Below, piece by piece: positions 22,585-34,500 of a stretch of DNA of 64,000 nucleotides. Position 1 is the stretch's first letter; every line of letters begins with the position of its first letter. Origin of the DNA: Babesia bovis T2Bo (lineage: Eukaryota > Apicomplexa > Aconoidasida > Piroplasmida > Babesiidae). Under the pieces are notes generated by a model. That model was given only the letters and a program-made list of their open reading frames with translations, was not told where the DNA came from and made no database searches. Made by a program: the position numbers and the translations under genes. The DNA lies in the NCBI RefSeq assembly GCF_000165395.2, contig NC_010575.1, positions 2,527,001 through 2,591,000 on the forward strand. Reading direction: 5' to 3'.

Positions 22585-24963
22585 ATGGACAACGGAAGCA
22601 AATGTGCCGTAACGGTACAACACGCACCGAAGGATGTGCCATTCGCAGCTATCGTTATTGATGCCATCGCTAAACAGCTGTCAAGGTCAGATGATGACGT
22701 AGTAAAGCTGGAACAAAACAAGGCTATTACACCGGGTACATACGTCTTGGACAAGGTGTCAATGCAAATATCACAACTTGTAAGGGAACTATGCCTGAGA
22801 GTATCAACCTGTAAACGAATGCTGTATATAGATAGTACAGCCAGCTTGGATAAGTGGTTGTCATACATTAGCGAAGGAGCAGGTATGCATAAAACAGAAG
22901 AACAACTCTGGCAGCACTACACCAAAATTAATCAACACCTAACAATGAGAACGTTCCTTGTTGGATACCGCATGACAGCAGTGGACGTACTGCAATGCTC
23001 ACTGCTAGCAAACTCACAGGGAATACGTAAACGTTTAACAGAACTCAAGCACCTGGAAAGATGGTTCAATTACATCATGGCCATACCAGGTGTGAATTCT
23101 AACCCGGGTACTGCCACAACAAACCGAGCTGAAAATAAAGTATTTACCAAAAATGATAAGAAACCATTCACCAAAGCAGAACAATTCGAAAACTCCTACA
23201 AGGGTAGGTACCTATTATCAGATACAAACGCTACAGATGCATTGAAAAACGTAGAACATGGGAAACTGGTAGTCAGATTTGCACCGGAACCATCTGGGTA
23301 CCTACATATCGGACATACAAAAGCAGCATTACTGAATCACTACTTCGCTAAGCAGCATGGAGGTAAAATGCTACTCAGATTCGATGATACAAACCCATTA
23401 AAGGAAAAGATAGAGTATGAAGAGACTATTAAAGAGGATTTGGAGGCTTTGGGGGTGCCATTCGCCTCAGTTAGCTATACGTCAGATTACTTTGAACTCA
23501 TCCAGGAATATGCAATTAAAATGATCAAAGCGGGTAGGTATCCATAGAGTGGACCCATATAAAGCAGGACTTGCGTACTGTGATGACACGGATACCAATA
23601 CCATGCGCTACCAGCGAAATGAAGGTATAGCATCCGCAGCAAGGGACTTGCCAGTGGAAACTAATCTAGCAAATTTCGAAGAAATGCTAAAGGTAATTCC
23701 GTAGTATAGTGAATACAATTGTGCAGGGAACAGAGAAAGGTACTAGATTCTGCCTAAGAGCAAAGATCGATATGACCCATACCAATAAGTGCCTAAGGGA
23801 CCCTGTTATGTACCGGTGTATAGCTGACGCGCAACATAACAGACATGGCGATCGCTACAAGGCGTTCCCTACATATGATTTCGCATGTCCAATCGTAGAT
23901 TCAATGGAAGGAGTTACGCACGCACTGAGGTCTAACGAATATTCAGCACGTATCCCACAGTACCAGTGGTTCATACAGCAATGTAACCTGAGGCCCGTGG
24001 AAATTTACGAATTCAGCAGGTTGAATTTCGTAAAGACTGTACTGTCTAAACGGAAGCTACAGTGGTTCGTGGACGAAGGAATTGTCACAGGATGGGATGA
24101 CCCAAGGATGCCAACAGTTAGGGGTATTATGCGAAGAGGACTAACCAAAAAAGCACTATTTGACTTTATACTGGAACAGGGGCCATCCAAAGCAGTTAAC
24201 CTCATGGAATGGGATAAGTTATGGGCCAAGAATAAGCAAATTATAGACCCGATTGTACCAAGGTACGCAGCAGTGGAAATAGATGCAGTGGAACTGAAAC
24301 TAGATAACTTTAGTCAAGTGGAACTACCACCATCAAAGAGAATGCTGCACCCTAAAGACCCAAATATGGGAGAGTGTGATATATGGTTTACACCAACAGT
24401 ACTACTGGACCGCGTTGATGCCGATGAAATTGTAGACGGTGAAGAAGTTACATTAATGCGATGGGGAAATGTATTCGTGTCGAAGCCAGCATTCACAGGA
24501 CAGATCAACCCAGGAGGTGATTTCAAAAAGACTAAAAAGAAGCTACACTGGCTACCAAAAGATGACGACAAGGTAGGTATCAAGTGAGGGTTAACAAAAA
24601 AAATAACAACATTGCAGCTCGTCAAGTGTACGCTGAAGCTATATAGCGATCTGTTAGCAGTGGACAAAATAGACCCAGAAGAACTCAAGGAACCTGAAGA
24701 TATGAGGAAATTCCTAGAACCTGTCACTGAGTGGACTACAGAGTGCCTCGCAGATAAGCAACTAGCATCACTGAGCAAAGGTAAACTGAGTTACTATATA
24801 TATAGACCCTAACAGGTACCATCGTGCAACTGGAAAGACGAGGATACTACATAATCGATAAACCAGCAAGTGAAGGACATCTAGTCATGGTCAGCATACC
24901 GGTGCGTCACAAATCTAGATAATATATACACCATTGCAGGATGGAAAAATGAAGAAGAAGTGA
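22585..24963 (+). CDS. Glutamate--tRNA ligase (cytosolic, class Ic)
   Basis: Exons 22585-23533, 23568-23692, 23727-24572, 24618-24780, 24816-24901 and 24940-24963 give 730 residues; introns are 34, 34, 45, 35 and 38 nt. A ~200-residue N-terminal GST-like domain precedes the Rossmann catalytic core. The HIGH signature is exact ([12 protein letters not shown], near residue 241), and the KMSKS equivalent is VLSKRKL near 464. Segments such as [12 protein letters not shown] and [12 protein letters not shown] are diagnostic of the eukaryote/archaeal GluRS-GlnRS clade, and [14 protein letters not shown] favours GluRS over GlnRS. The C-terminal anticodon-binding beta-barrels are complete. It charges tRNA-Glu; the GST-like domain usually docks into a multi-enzyme complex. 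Confidence 0.93.
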
Positions 24964-25128
24964 ACATGGAAGATATGCAACGACATACACACCCAACCCT
25001 AAACCACAAATAAAGCGTGGTGCACACCGGAATGAAACTATTGTAGCCAAAAGAATAGATTATTTAACATAGTCATGTATAGTAGTGTCGAATGTATGTA
25101 GTTTACGAAGTTTGTACAACAGAAAGCC

Positions 25129-27060
25129 ATGGAACAAAACGAAGAACAGCCCAGGGTCGAAAGCCCATGCACCCAAAATGAAGAACCTGAAATAGAAGAA
25201 ATAACACCAGAAGAACCAACACAACTAGATGAAAATGAAAGTTATGTCGCAATGGTCAACAGATATATCATGGGAATACTCAACTCAACTTTTGCCATCA
25301 GAAACATACTGATGTATAGGTGTTGCAGAGATACAGAAGAAGAGGTAATAGAAGAAGTCAAAGACGATGCAGAGGATCCAGATAGTAAAATTGAAGCTGT
25401 AAGTAAAGAGGAAACTGCAGATCCAGAGAAGCAAGATGTTAACGTAGTTAAGCGTTCACAGGAAGAAAATAAAAGACAGCTCAATATACCATCCATAGAT
25501 ATTGAGAAAATAGGAACAAATGAGGCAATTGAGCAGAATCAAGTATTGAACGAAGTAAAATTACCAAAAGGTGAAACGAGAACTGAAAGAGTTATGCAAA
25601 TATTCGTAGAAAACTCAATCATCATGACAAAAGCAGCAATGAAAGAAAAAAAGGTAATATTCGCAGATAAAATCTTGTGTAATATGCTGCAAAAAATACA
25701 CTTCATCTACGGGGATGAAGAAGATAAAAGCACATGGCACCCATTGGTAAATGTAATGGAAAGGCTACCAAAAGATACACCAAATAGTATCAAAGAAATG
25801 ATAGAAACAGTAGCAAAAGATGAAGCATTCATGACGAATGCAGCAGAGAAAATATTCGTAATTGACCTGTTTACGAAATTTAACATGACACTCATGAAAC
25901 AACATATACTCGACTACAAACAGCACGTAATAGCCAAATTATGGGAATCTTCAATAGAAACCGCAGAATATGAATCACGTCAATCAATACACACGGACGA
26001 TGGAAGCGGAAGGAAGAAACTCGACTCCATAGATAAACCCAGAGTGTCATTCAGAGACGAAGTTGACGTAGCGGAATCCAGCAATGACTCACCAAGAGTA
26101 GTACGCCAAACCGATAACGTCAGACTACCAAACACTGTCGAACTAAATGATAAAACACGTAGAGCAAGGACATCAAGGTACCTATCATACGCATCTAAAT
26201 TCATGTACACCAAAAAGTATACCAAGTTCGGACAACACTTTAGTAAAAATAAAGTTAAAACCGCCGATGGATGGACTAAGGCGCTGTATGGATCTATAGA
26301 AACATTCTACAGAAGTGAGTCCGACGGATCGATATCAGTCAAAGTTAGAGGAAAACTGCATACAGACCTCATCAGAGTTATATGCGTAATCAACGAAACA
26401 CAACTATCAGCAGAATGGATACCGTTCCTTAAAGAAGCATCCAACGTATACGTATACTCCAAAACAACAAAAGTATTCAAACAAACATATGAATACCCAG
26501 TCATTGGCATCAAGCAAACCTCGGTCTTTGGAATCGCAATCAACGCATTGGACGAATCAGGATGCTTCATACTAGGATGTAGAGCACCACCAGAAACTAA
26601 AGAAGATGTTGATAACCTCACAAATATACTCAAAAAAGGTGGAATAAAAGATACGGAATCAATAGTGGCATTCAGAAACAATAAGTGCATACTCATGGGA
26701 CAGGAAATAGAACCTATAGAACAAAAGTACAGACAAAAGTCAGCAGAACTGTGCTTCATGCTATACCCAATGCAAAATCACACGCTGGTAGAACTGAACG
26801 CCAATATTATACCGGAAGTAAGACTAGTACCACAAAGAGTTATCACATACATCATCAAAAAGGTTATCATCACACTCTTCCAAAAAATCGCACAAATCAG
26901 TAATAACTTCCAAGAATCACCATTCGCAAAACAAGTAGAACAAAATCGCGAATTCTACGCATGGGTAGAAAGATTATACGCCAAATACATGGGCAATGGA
27001 GATCGACAGAATTGCAACGTCAGCATTAGCACATACGATGGTAATGCCGGAGAAGAATAA
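25129..27060 (+). CDS. Conserved hypothetical protein, possible START-like lipid-binding domain
   Basis: A single-exon frame of 643 residues. Residues 1-150 are strongly acidic and low-complexity, with a short Cys pair (RCCRD) after a hydrophobic stretch near residue 50. Residues ~150-300 are helical. From about residue 385 the sequence looks like a START/StAR-type fold: WIPFLKEASNVYVYS, then FGIAINAL, GCFILGCRAPP and a C-terminal amphipathic helix near VPQRVITYIIKKVI. START domains carry sterols or phospholipids between membranes. The match is by pattern only, with no unique signature, so the function is tentative. Codons are A-ended, unlike the + strand genes at 6-13 kb. Its stop is 3 bp from the stop of the next, convergent gene. 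Confidence 0.6.
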   Translation: MEQNEEQPRVESPCTQNEEPEIEEITPEEPTQLDENESYVAMVNRYIMGILNSTFAIRNILMYRCCRDTEEEVIEEVKDDAEDPDSKIEAVSKEETADPEKQDVNVVKRSQEENKRQLNIPSIDIEKIGTNEAIEQNQVLNEVKLPKGETRTERVMQIFVENSIIMTKAAMKEKKVIFADKILCNMLQKIHFIYGDEEDKSTWHPLVNVMERLPKDTPNSIKEMIETVAKDEAFMTNAAEKIFVIDLFTKFNMTLMKQHILDYKQHVIAKLWESSIETAEYESRQSIHTDDGSGRKKLDSIDKPRVSFRDEVDVAESSNDSPRVVRQTDNVRLPNTVELNDKTRRARTSRYLSYASKFMYTKKYTKFGQHFSKNKVKTADGWTKALYGSIETFYRSESDGSISVKVRGKLHTDLIRVICVINETQLSAEWIPFLKEASNVYVYSKTTKVFKQTYEYPVIGIKQTSVFGIAINALDESGCFILGCRAPPETKEDVDNLTNILKKGGIKDTESIVAFRNNKCILMGQEIEPIEQKYRQKSAELCFMLYPMQNHTLVELNANIIPEVRLVPQRVITYIIKKVIITLFQKIAQISNNFQESPFAKQVEQNREFYAWVERLYAKYMGNGDRQNCNVSISTYDGNAGEE

Positions 27061-27063
27061 ACA

Positions 27064-27471
27064 CTAACTTATACGTAATATACGCTCACCAACCCTAATA
27101 AAACGCTTACGACGTCGAGAACGATATGTGCCACGACGCATATTAGTCTCCCAGCTACGAACTAGAATACTTCCAGAGAATGTCAGTGGTACCACAGATT
27201 GATAGTGACTTAGTAAAGATCCATATAATAGCTCAGTAGGTAAATTAGGATCCGACATTACAGAGCTCCCTGACCCTAAACAGGGAAGGGTATTACTATT
27301 TTCCATCACAGCAGAAAAAAAACAATCCGCATGTTTGTGCGACTCAGAAACTTGCGATAGTAAGCGGCATCCTGAAATATAACAATGTCCATCAAATGGG
27401 CTAACACAAGAAAATCCATTATGAATACTCCAATGACGTTGACTTAAACGAAATAACCTAACAAAACCCAT
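27064..27471 (-). CDS. Small basic protein, possibly mitochondrial (unidentified)
   Basis: A single frame of 135 residues from an ATG, ending 3 bp from the convergent gene. The N-terminus (MGFVRLFRLSQRHW) is Arg-rich and lacks acidic residues, as in a mitochondrial presequence. The C-terminus is strongly basic (RRGTYRSRRRKRFIRVGERILR), which could suit an RNA- or ribosome-binding protein. No family was recognised. Correct spacing relative to the neighbour and T-rich codons, as in the other minus-strand genes nearby, support it as real. Confidence 0.5.
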   Translation of the reverse strand: MGFVRLFRLSQRHWSIHNGFSCVSPFDGHCYISGCRLLSQVSESHKHADCFFSAVMENSNTLPCLGSGSSVMSDPNLPTELLYGSLLSHYQSVVPLTFSGSILVRSWETNMRRGTYRSRRRKRFIRVGERILRIS

Positions 27472-27874
27472 TGCGTAGAAGCAATTAATTAATATTAATA
27501 CGCGAAAAAGCCGCTCCTGTTACACACAAATGGTACACACCCCTATAGACCAGTGTATATGTAGCATGTCTTCTATGGAATCAATTCAATAAAACTTACG
27601 GATATCTATTATATCTAACTCAACATAGTGCATATAGGAGGTTTCTATGCACAAATGTTACAAACATACAGGATAACATAACAATATGCAACTATACACA
27701 CTGATGTGCCAGGGAACATACAATATTGCCGTGATGCGAGCATATCTAAAAAATTAAATACGATAACTACATTTAACCAAGGAGTCGTGATCCTTGACAT
27801 AATTAAAAGGTTTGCAATATCAAAAATTGCAGTCGTCTACATTCCAATGGACCGCCTTCCATTGATCGCTAAGA
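27472..27874. other. Intergenic region, nothing recognised
   Basis: 403 bp of AT-rich sequence between two minus-strand genes. It holds the 3' end of one and the promoter of the other. No coding frame or structure was seen. Confidence 0.45.
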
Positions 27875-29662
27875 CTAATTAGAAGATATCAGAAATACAG
27901 TAGCTTCAGACTCGGAAGTCTTAGAACATATCAAATATAAATGGTCACTACCAGGAGCTGTCTCTGTAAGTAATTATTACAAAATCCTAAAAACGTACCC
28001 ATGAACTTGCAATTTATATTCTCCTTACATGAACGTTGTGAAGTAACAGATATAATAAACATGTCAACGGAAGTGACTAAGCGTTCCCTAAAAACATTAT
28101 GGAATAACAGAAAATACAAAGTACCATGCATAGTTGAAAATAGCATATAAGTGCTCCGACGACATAGCTATGTTGCTCAAAGTAGAAATGATAAAAGGCT
28201 TACGAGGCGTATCGTCCAAAATGGAATCCTCATTAACGTTTCCATTGGTTATACCAGGTGAATGTAACCCACGAAATATTAAAGTATCTATCTCCTGGCG
28301 TAAGCGAGTTACAACGTGTTCAGTAACGGAACTAAAATCATGCTTCTCAAGCTCCGATAATACATTGCACACAGTATCCATACCATGGTTATTAACATCA
28401 CCCAAAGTACGATAAGCCTTAAATAGTGCACCACGGTAATTCAAAACACGATCCATAGTGTCATTTGAGCTTTGTGATGTTTTAACAGATGTCATTTTGC
28501 GCCGCTTGAAGTCATTGAGAACGTGAACGCCAGTTTCCACTGCGGATCCAGAATCAAGAGCATTCTCAGAAATCACGCCGTGCTTCAAGCCATAATCAAC
28601 CATTATAGATATATCAACAGGATTTAATAGCGTATCTGCAGCAGGATAATATATCTGTACAAATATAAGGGAATATGTTCAAAACAACCTTAGACGATGC
28701 ACAAGGCTTCAATGGGAGTACATCACAACCTAGCTTCAGCAACTCAGTGTATAAGCCAGTATTATCTGACTGCGTAAGACTCTGCTGCGATATCATTGCA
28801 CTGCAAGATGAAATGCGATTTAATGCAGTGACTGTGCGATTACAAAGCTTGGAATCTTCCTTCAGGTAACCCGAAGATAATACATCCATGTGCAAGCTTA
28901 TGATGCCATCTGAAACAGTGGATACAATTTCAAACCAAACCCACCCTTGTGAATATTCACATAAGAAGTGTTGGACAAACCCAAAGTTGAAATGGCATGT
29001 TTAGGTAACTATACAAAACGAGTCAACAATTGTTGAAGCCAACCAACCGAAAGATATAGACCCTCATCAAAACTTAAAGAAAATAGAATGGTTAAACCAT
29101 CAATATTACCAGTGCTACAAAAACGCAACTTATAAGGTAGCAGCACGCCACGAATGAATTCCGAAGTACACAAAGCACCAAGACATAAATTGTCTAATTT
29201 AAAGCCAGCAGACTGCTACAAAGTGAATAAATACGATAGTATTTACATGACATATACAGTTCCAATGAATTAGAACTAATATAATAGATGTAACCAAATA
29301 AGATAATTGAACAGAACATGATTCATGCTTCAAAGCAGAGAAACTGCTAAAGATTCATCACATTACACCAGTATACGAATATCAATTACACATACCTGAA
29401 AAAAATCAAATACATCAAAAGAAGATGATTCTGATTGAGGAAAAGCAAGAGCAACCTAAAGAAAATAAATAATCATAAAAGCAATGAAACAAGAAGAATG
29501 TAATAGTTTAGAAAAACATACCGATGTAATCATAGAATACTTGTGGAAGTACTGTTCAACTGCCGATATGAATCTATTCTCATTCTGATTCCACTTAATA
29601 GGGAGCCCTTGTGAAATCTTAAAGGCAGTATAAGACAACGGAGTGCCACCCTGGTCAAACAT
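27875..29662 (-). CDS. Unidentified conserved-looking protein, about 8 exons
   Basis: Exons assembled from in-phase splice sites: 29522-29662, 29396-29455, 29048-29215, 28945-29008, 28689-28909, 28125-28654, 27999-28087 and 27875-27963, about 450 residues. Six of the seven introns are 34-66 nt. The second (29216-29395, 180 nt) is longer and may hide a further small exon near 29290-29320. The protein has no signal peptide or membrane span. It starts MFDQGGTPLSYTAFKISQG, has a beta-rich N-terminal half (for example YVNIHKDGIISLHMDV) and a helical, partly coiled-coil-like C-terminal half. I do not recognise the family. All eight exons share one continuous frame, which argues for a real gene. Confidence 0.6.
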
Positions 29663-30175
29663 TATGGTAACTAAAGTACTTCACAGCAATGTAGCAATAC
29701 CATAATGGTTCAGAATGAGGTCATAATAAAGGAAAACAGAAGGAAATGATCACATTTCATATGGTCTACACACCGATGTGGAATTGACAATGAGGTAATA
29801 ATGCTAAATCAACCGCGAACACTCACGATACATCTACACATCAATCTGTAGACAAGACATATGATAAACTAAAGTGTAACTCGATCTTTGAACGACAAAA
29901 TTGGGCTACAAACGTGTAACATAGGTCACGAGACATATAGCAAACACAAAAATAGAATCCCGCTATTACCACATCTATCACAAACTAGATATATATAGCA
30001 CACTTGGAACATACAAAAAAGAACAGAAGATTACGTCACGCAGTATTAAACCGATGTACTAAGATCTATCTGTTCCATGACTAAAAAAACAACATACATC
30101 ATTAGCAATAAACGAAATTTTCATTCATTAATATAAAAGGTTGCTAAACGAGCAAAACCCAATCTAGATTAAAGT
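29663..30175. other. Intergenic region, nothing recognised
   Basis: 513 bp of very A-rich + strand sequence between two minus-strand genes. No coding frame, tRNA-like fold or repeat was seen. Confidence 0.45.
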
Positions 30176-30902
30176 TTACCCTGGAGGCCAGCTCAACTGA
30201 CGGCCAGCAATAACGTGCATATGCAAGTGAAATATCTGCTGACCCGCACCAGCACCGTCATTAATAACCAGACGATAATCACCAATGTTAAGGCTTCGAG
30301 TTATCTCAGCAACCTACAAATATAACAGTATAAGGGTATACAAAAAGAGTAACTGCTGAAAACTTTTTAAAAACATAAGGTGTACACATAATCACAACAT
30401 AAGCTAAATAAGATAAAGAACCAACCTTGACCATCATATAACCCAAAATCTTAGCATGAGCATCAGTGGCATTACTCAAACGAGTTAAGCCGGCATGACG
30501 CTTTGGAATCACCAAAAAGTGAACTGGAGCAACCGGCTTGATATCATGAAAAGCAAGAATCTGTAAATCAATTTCCAGTTAATAATGCAAACCAACGTGC
30601 TCATCCTCATAGACCTTAACACAAGGAATACTACCATCAACTATACGGTCTACAACGATATGAACCCTAAAAGAAGGAAACACACCAAACACAGTTAACT
30701 CCTCCTCAGAGGGATTAAATGTTGATTCGTCAGAACCCATTCTAATGGGCGACATTTTACAGTTAGAAAATGTTGCTATTGATAAATTAAAAGCACGTTG
30801 CGGTAAACGAAAACTAGATACTCTAGCGAAGACACAGGGATATAATAAAGGTACAGTCAAAGACAAGCACGTCAAAGACCGTGAAAAGCCAACTAATAAC
30901 AT
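30176..30902 (-). CDS. HIT-family (HINT) nucleotide hydrolase with N-terminal targeting extension
   Basis: Exons 30686-30902, 30597-30649, 30426-30560 and 30176-30313 (introns 36, 36 and 112 nt) give 180 residues. The HINT core is complete: TVFDRIVDGSIP, YEDEHILAFHDIKPVAPVHF, VIPKRHAG, and the catalytic histidine triad HLHMHVIAGRQ followed by the terminal WPPG. HINT enzymes hydrolyse purine nucleoside phosphoramidates. The ATG at 30902 adds about 60 residues before the core; they start with a hydrophobic stretch and then become Arg/Ser-rich, so the protein may be sent to an organelle. An internal ATG at the MSPIRMGSD segment could produce a cytosolic form. Confidence 0.9.
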
Positions 30903-31559
30903 GTGAATATTTATTAATTAATGATTCATACGTTTAGTATAGTTATAAAAAGGACGTGTGGATGAAGAGAAAACAACGAGGGACACACTACAACATACAC
31001 ACCTAAACCAATTCCAACTAAGAGATCCCTAAAACAGAAATATGATGTACTCTAAACGAGTCAAAACCATACCAACCAAATACGAAACTGAATCCCCTAA
31101 CATACTGGATGCCAAACGCTGTATATTTGCCATATTATACACACTTATGAGTTAAGTAACCATAGTAGTATAACATAACAAATTGTTGCTTTAATACATA
31201 GAATTAACCATTACAATAACAAATAATAATATAGAATGCTTTAATATTGCAAAAACAACGGTACACACAGGGGTTATATATACCCCAGCCACGACCAAAC
31301 AACTACAGGTGTGTATGAAGAATTTGTTTTCTTATGAATACAAAGCCGCAGCGAAGTATATAGTCTTTCTCTTAAGCAATGTACGAGACATATGCGGCTG
31401 CGGGCATTCCAAAGACGACTCATTAACGAATTAACTTCATACGTGTGTCTTAACATCAAACAACTTGTGTCTTAACCTAATATGTATGAAGCCAGAATAG
31501 AAAAATAACATATGAGTCAAGCAAGTAGCACAATTTAAAGCTATAACGAAATAGACAAG
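30903..31559. other. Divergent intergenic region
   Basis: 657 bp of AT-rich sequence between the HIT gene and the 2031-residue gene, expected to contain both promoters. A 61-residue minus-strand frame (31274-31459) has no support. Confidence 0.45.
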
Positions 31560-34500
31560 ATGGTTAGACCATGGACAAGACGTACCATAGGACTCGTGTC
31601 TACCACCCTAGCACTGGGTGGGTTGGTGGTAATAGCAGGAATAGTACTTCTAAACCCAAACTATTGGGAGAATAACAGCGAAGTGCCACAACAAGCAGCT
31701 GGACCTATCTTCGCACTAGAAGAGCAACGTGGAGCCCTTACCAAAAAACCGTTACTTATTGATCGCAATAACAAACATCATGATAGAGCTATCGAAATAG
31801 TGCTGCAACAAGGAAACGATATAGTACTATACAGGCTGAGACCATCGTTCAAGGAAACGCACTACATCAATCAAGTCATATTCAAGGGAATTGATATTAC
31901 CATCAACCCACAAGGAGTAACTAAAGTGCTACCAAACGATGCGGTTATCAGTGTGCATTACCACCAAGCAAGCGATTGGACAAAGGTGTCAGTGCACTAC
32001 AGAAAGTTCGGTAAGGTCCAACTAGAAGACTACATGAGAGAAGGTGATGATGGTACCTTCAACAAAGTCGTGGCTGCTAAGCTACCCACTTTCTATAGAG
32101 CTATGCACCTTGATACAGTCGATCTTGGAGATAAACTTGTGGTCAAACTGATGTTGCAAAACCAACATGGACAATCACTGGTTACACCCGCGCATAGAGC
32201 TAAGGTATCAACCACTAAGCTGTCAGACCAAAATAATGGATTCAGAGTCACCTGGATGTTCGAATATGGAATCTCAACTGAAGGAATCGTAGACAGAGTA
32301 TACGCAGATTTCGATGTAGATGGTGATAATTTCAGCCACCCGGACCTTTCAAGAAGGGATCGCATTAAAATAGCTGAATACGAAAATGGATCTTACAAAG
32401 TTAAAAATCCAGCGAGGTACCAAATCGAACATATTTACAGGTCAAAGTATATCATCATCGATGGAGATAGGCAACATATCCTTAGGTACCTCATTGTGGT
32501 CAACAGATATAATCCCACCGTATCGAAGGTTTACCTTATCCTGTATAATGATATCACATCTGTCATCACATGTGCAGTGGTAACAGGAACCTACACATAC
32601 AATACATGGGTAGTAGGAAACAACGTCATCGAACAATATGACATGCCAAGCACTAACTATATGGCTGCCAGAGCAGTTATCCCAGGAAATGGTACATCTA
32701 GACCGGTGTTGTATCCAGAAAACACGAATTATGCACATGAGTACCAGGATTACGTCAGATATCACGTAGATTGTATACCTTACGGAAAGTACAGTGACTA
32801 TGAAACTGCCTGTGCGGCTTTAGAAGAAGAAAATGCTTATGGAAGCACAACTGGAGATAGTGAAATCTCTGTTGTATCAGCAGATCCATTCATGTCAAAG
32901 AAAAGAATTATCCTCGAATTCGGAAAAGAACTTCCCAAAGAAATTAAAAGGATGGTACTCAAAAGAGATAATAGCATACAATACTATACCATGGATGGGG
33001 AATTCACGGATGAGAGTACTTTCTTCGGAGTAAGGCTAGATAACTTTGAGTTCACATTGTACAAGGAAGATGAAACGATGATCACAAGTGAAGATACTAT
33101 TACAGCCGTTGTATATACCCATATCGCAGGTTGGGTGAAAATAGAAATCCATTATGTGAGAGGTGGTAAAAGCTATATGCAACTATATACCAGAAGTCCA
33201 CAGTCAACGGATTTCGATCGGGTGCCAACTGTACCGATGCCATATGGAGATTTGCCATATCAACTAGATGCAGTAGTGCACAAAGGAATGCTAATAATCA
33301 AAGCCATGTTGCAAAATAGGGCTGGACTATCAATGCTAGATCCATCATCAAAACCCAGTGTCCTCGTGCAGTATAAACATAGTTTGAACCAATGGTCATT
33401 AGCATTTTCTGTTCCCGTCGTTTTTCCGGATGGGAATATCAAGCATAGATTGCAGCTGAAGCTCACCGTAGAGAATAACATAGTTACCGTTGAAAGGATG
33501 GCAAAGTTCATACTGCTGGTAACACGAACTGAACGAGGATATTATCTAGAAAGAGCTAATGCGGGAGCCAGCATCGGGTCACGCACTATTTGGCTAGGTA
33601 AGCAACATTGCCATGTTATCCAAAATGTCATCGTGCCAAGTAATGATGACGATGAAACCGGATTGTTGTACACCTTCATATACACAAGAACACAGGCAGG
33701 ATTGAGTTGTATAGTACGTAACGCTAGAATGGTAGCTGGGCGCTGGGAACAATATGAAGTTAGGAATTCAGTCAAACCGCAAAAACATGTACAAGATGTA
33801 AATGGGCAAAAATATGTTGATATATTTATTTACCCATCTGTTAACTATTCTCCTGTTGTATTGGTGGTACCAGAGATGCTGGATCTGAAACCTACAATTC
33901 AACCAAATACCGCAGGTGAAATACGTACGGTAAAATCTAAACATATGTTCGTTGTCAACATTTTTAACGATGTTGAAGAAGATTCCGTGGGTATACATCA
34001 GCAGGATATTGCCTGGTTGGAGATTGAAGGTCTGCCGAAGCTACCTGTGGAACTTGTTATTGGTAAGCCTCTGAAAGTGGAAATAGAGAAGCGCACAATG
34101 TCGGAAAGGCACTTTGAGTATTATACCATCAAAAATATATTTAAAAGAACGCATTACATGGGATGTGTTATATACGATAACCTCAAATTCTCCGTAATGG
34201 ATAAGAAAGTAGATAATGAAATTGAACCCTCTATCACTTCCGTCTTTATTGTAAAATCGGAAGATTCAGAAACAGTAAGAATACAATACTGGAGTGATCA
34301 GATATCAAAGATCAAGCATTTCCACAGAAAGGGAGATGAGAAATTTTATGAAACTGACGGATTCAGGCATGAGGTGTCAGATAAGCCGTCCATTGTTACA
34401 ACCGTCACTGTGGGAGATGCCGTTCTCTTAAGTACTCTACTGCAGAATGAAAAGGGTGAATCGCTGATTGATATGACAAGAAAGACAAGATTATTGGCAT

